Shown: in pieces, positions 7,253 through 7,826 of the stretch
Numbering within the stretch: position 1 is the first letter of the stretch
Layout: each line of letters starts with the position of its first letter
The notes under the pieces: generated by a model
Database searches by the model: none
The model's input: only the letters and a program-made list of their open reading frames with translations
Told to the model about the DNA's origin: nothing
Made by a program: the position numbers and the translations under genes
Source: Chloroflexota bacterium
GTDB lineage: Bacteria; Chloroflexota; Dehalococcoidia; UBA2247; RBG-13-53-26
Assembly (NCBI GenBank): GCA_003650185.1
Contig: QMOF01000105.1
Span: 1 to 7,826 of the forward strand
Direction of reading: 5' to 3'
Length of the DNA stretch: 7,826 nucleotides

Positions 7253-7411
7253 TCACATCCTGACTTCTCCCTTGCTGACAGCGGCCTTCCTGGCGCGCCA
7301 CTCCTTGAAGGCCGAATAGAGGGGGCGGATATTGAGATACCACACGAACGCCACTGGCAGGAGGATGATGGGTACCGCCAGTACCATTGCCAGTATTACC
7401 TGCCACTGCAT
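7253..7411 (-). CDS. Small single-helix membrane protein of unknown function
   Basis: A 52-residue protein with one long hydrophobic helix (about residues 4-27) ending in the aromatic motif FVWYLN, followed by a basic, amphipathic C-terminal tail (KEWRARKAA, then SKGEVRM). The ATG at 7411 is chosen because AAAGGAGG (7419-7426) lies 7 nt before it, a near-ideal Shine-Dalgarno site; in-frame extension upstream gives unrelated polar sequence without such a site. The distribution of charge suggests that the C-terminal tail is cytoplasmic. The gene lies on the same strand as the fdn operon, 389 bp upstream of fdnG, so it could be an accessory membrane peptide of a respiratory complex, but that is inference from position alone. 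I do not recognise a named family. It is a real gene judged by start signal, composition and helix; function unknown. Confidence 0.75.
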   Translation of the reverse strand: MQWQVILAMVLAVPIILLPVAFVWYLNIRPLYSAFKEWRARKAAVSKGEVRM

Positions 7412-7497
7412 TCCGGTTCCTCCTTTTCTTGTGCGTAGCCTTGGGTGCCCTGTTAGGTTGCGAACAGGATAGCCCCTCACTGGGGAATGTGACTTCC

Positions 7498-7530
7498 GCC
7501 GGAATGCCTGTTCATCTTTGCCGGAATGCC
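7498..7530. repeat. 11-bp direct repeat GCCGGAATGCC, two copies
   Basis: Identical 11-mers occupy 7498-7508 and 7520-7530, 22 bp apart start to start, about two helical turns. A 9-bp inverted copy of the core (CCGGAATGC on the minus strand) covers the start codon of the 52-residue protein gene at 7408-7416. The copies could be protein-binding sites or RNA pairing elements. Confidence 0.6.
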
Positions 7531-7549
7531 GTGTGCTCCCGAGCGCCAG

Positions 7550-7567
7550 GCAGGCATATATGCCTGC
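7550..7567. promoter_or_regulatory. Perfect 18-bp palindrome, candidate operator
   Basis: GCAGGCATATATGCCTGC is a perfect dyad with 9-bp half-sites and no spacer, centred on TATA. It begins 139 bp upstream of the start codon of the 52-residue protein gene, within its likely promoter region. The symmetry is typical of a binding site for a dimeric regulator, but no known family motif is recognised. Confidence 0.45.
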
Positions 7568-7826
7568 TGCTGCAAGACGGTCATCGAAGACACTCGGCCC
7601 TTGGTGCACTACGGTCCAGCCGGGCCAGTGCCTTGCTCATGCGTCTACTTAGTCAGAGTCGCCGAAATTGCCTAGTGGCTCTAGGTGTTAGTGCACAGTC
7701 ACCATGTATTTGCTCCTGACGATATACATTTTTGGCGGATGCAAGCACTGGCAATGCAGGCTAAGATGGGACTTGGCGCTGGACGTGGCTGGATGCCCGT
7801 CGGGGGGTGAGGGGGCCGCGTGGTGG

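Larger units (their letters stand above)
7412..7826. other. Region without a recognisable gene, rich in small repeats and dyads
   Basis: No convincing coding sequence is seen in these 415 bp on either strand. On the minus strand it is the presumed promoter and leader of the 52-residue protein gene. It contains dyads CCTGTT/AACAGG (7449-7454 with 7463-7468) and CCCC/GGGG (7473-7476 with 7482-7485), a direct repeat at 7498-7508 and 7520-7530, a perfect palindrome at 7550-7567, and G-runs near 7802-7815 by the window edge. A gene beginning past 7826 cannot be excluded. Confidence 0.55.

Noticed and set aside
7387..7719. Plus-strand frame with a lipoprotein-like start (FLLFLCVALGALLGCEQDS)
   Set aside because: The N-terminus looks like a lipobox signal, but there is no ribosome-binding site, the rest is Cys/Arg/Ser-rich without domain character, and it overlaps the better-supported 52-residue gene on the other strand.
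7790..7826. G-rich tract, possible G-quadruplex
   Set aside because: Only two runs of three or more G are visible before the window ends, fewer than the four needed.
7700..7826. Partial gene entering from the right edge
   Set aside because: Frames on both strands hit stops quickly or give low-complexity sequence without recognisable features.

Overview
The window is GC-rich bacterial DNA, apparently from an anaerobe. Its main content is a three-gene formate dehydrogenase operon on the minus strand (6863 down to 1620). The operon encodes a Tat-exported, selenocysteine-containing molybdenum/tungsten catalytic subunit of 1079 residues, an iron-sulfur subunit with four [4Fe-4S] cluster motifs and a C-terminal membrane anchor, and a ten-helix NrfD/HybB-type quinone-interacting membrane subunit. 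The catalytic gene is interrupted by an in-frame TGA at 6270-6272. Its context (HCARI-U-HSSTVAALAESFGRGAM) and the hairpin just downstream identify it as a selenocysteine codon, so the two open frames on either side are one gene.

Layout: 7-708 (+) is an OmpR/KdpE-type response regulator. 709-868 is a short spacer with hairpins. 869-1117 (+) is an 82-residue two-helix membrane protein resembling PLDc_N domains. 1121-1543 (+) is a stand-alone receiver-domain protein that follows it by 3 nt. A perfect 15-bp inverted repeat at 1570-1602 lies between this rightward set and the leftward fdn operon. 6864-7252 is a 389-bp non-coding leader of the operon. 7253-7411 (-) is a 52-residue single-helix membrane protein with a strong ribosome-binding site. 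7412-7826 contains no convincing gene, but it has a perfect 18-bp palindrome and repeats complementary to the small gene's start codon.

How the genes would work together: formate is oxidised outside the cytoplasmic membrane at the Mo/W-selenocysteine site. Electrons pass through the catalytic subunit's [4Fe-4S] cluster and the four clusters of the second subunit, and the NrfD/HybB-type subunit delivers them to (mena)quinone. The classical haem b subunit FdnI is absent from the window. The two response regulators may control respiration, but no histidine kinase is present to tie them to the operon.

Taxonomy is inferred only. The KdpE-like regulator and the FdnG/FeS/HybB arrangement resemble what I know of Chloroflexota, especially Dehalococcoidia, but no marker gene settles this. 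The selenocysteine codon implies that the genome carries selenocysteine machinery (selA, selB, selC, selD) outside the window.
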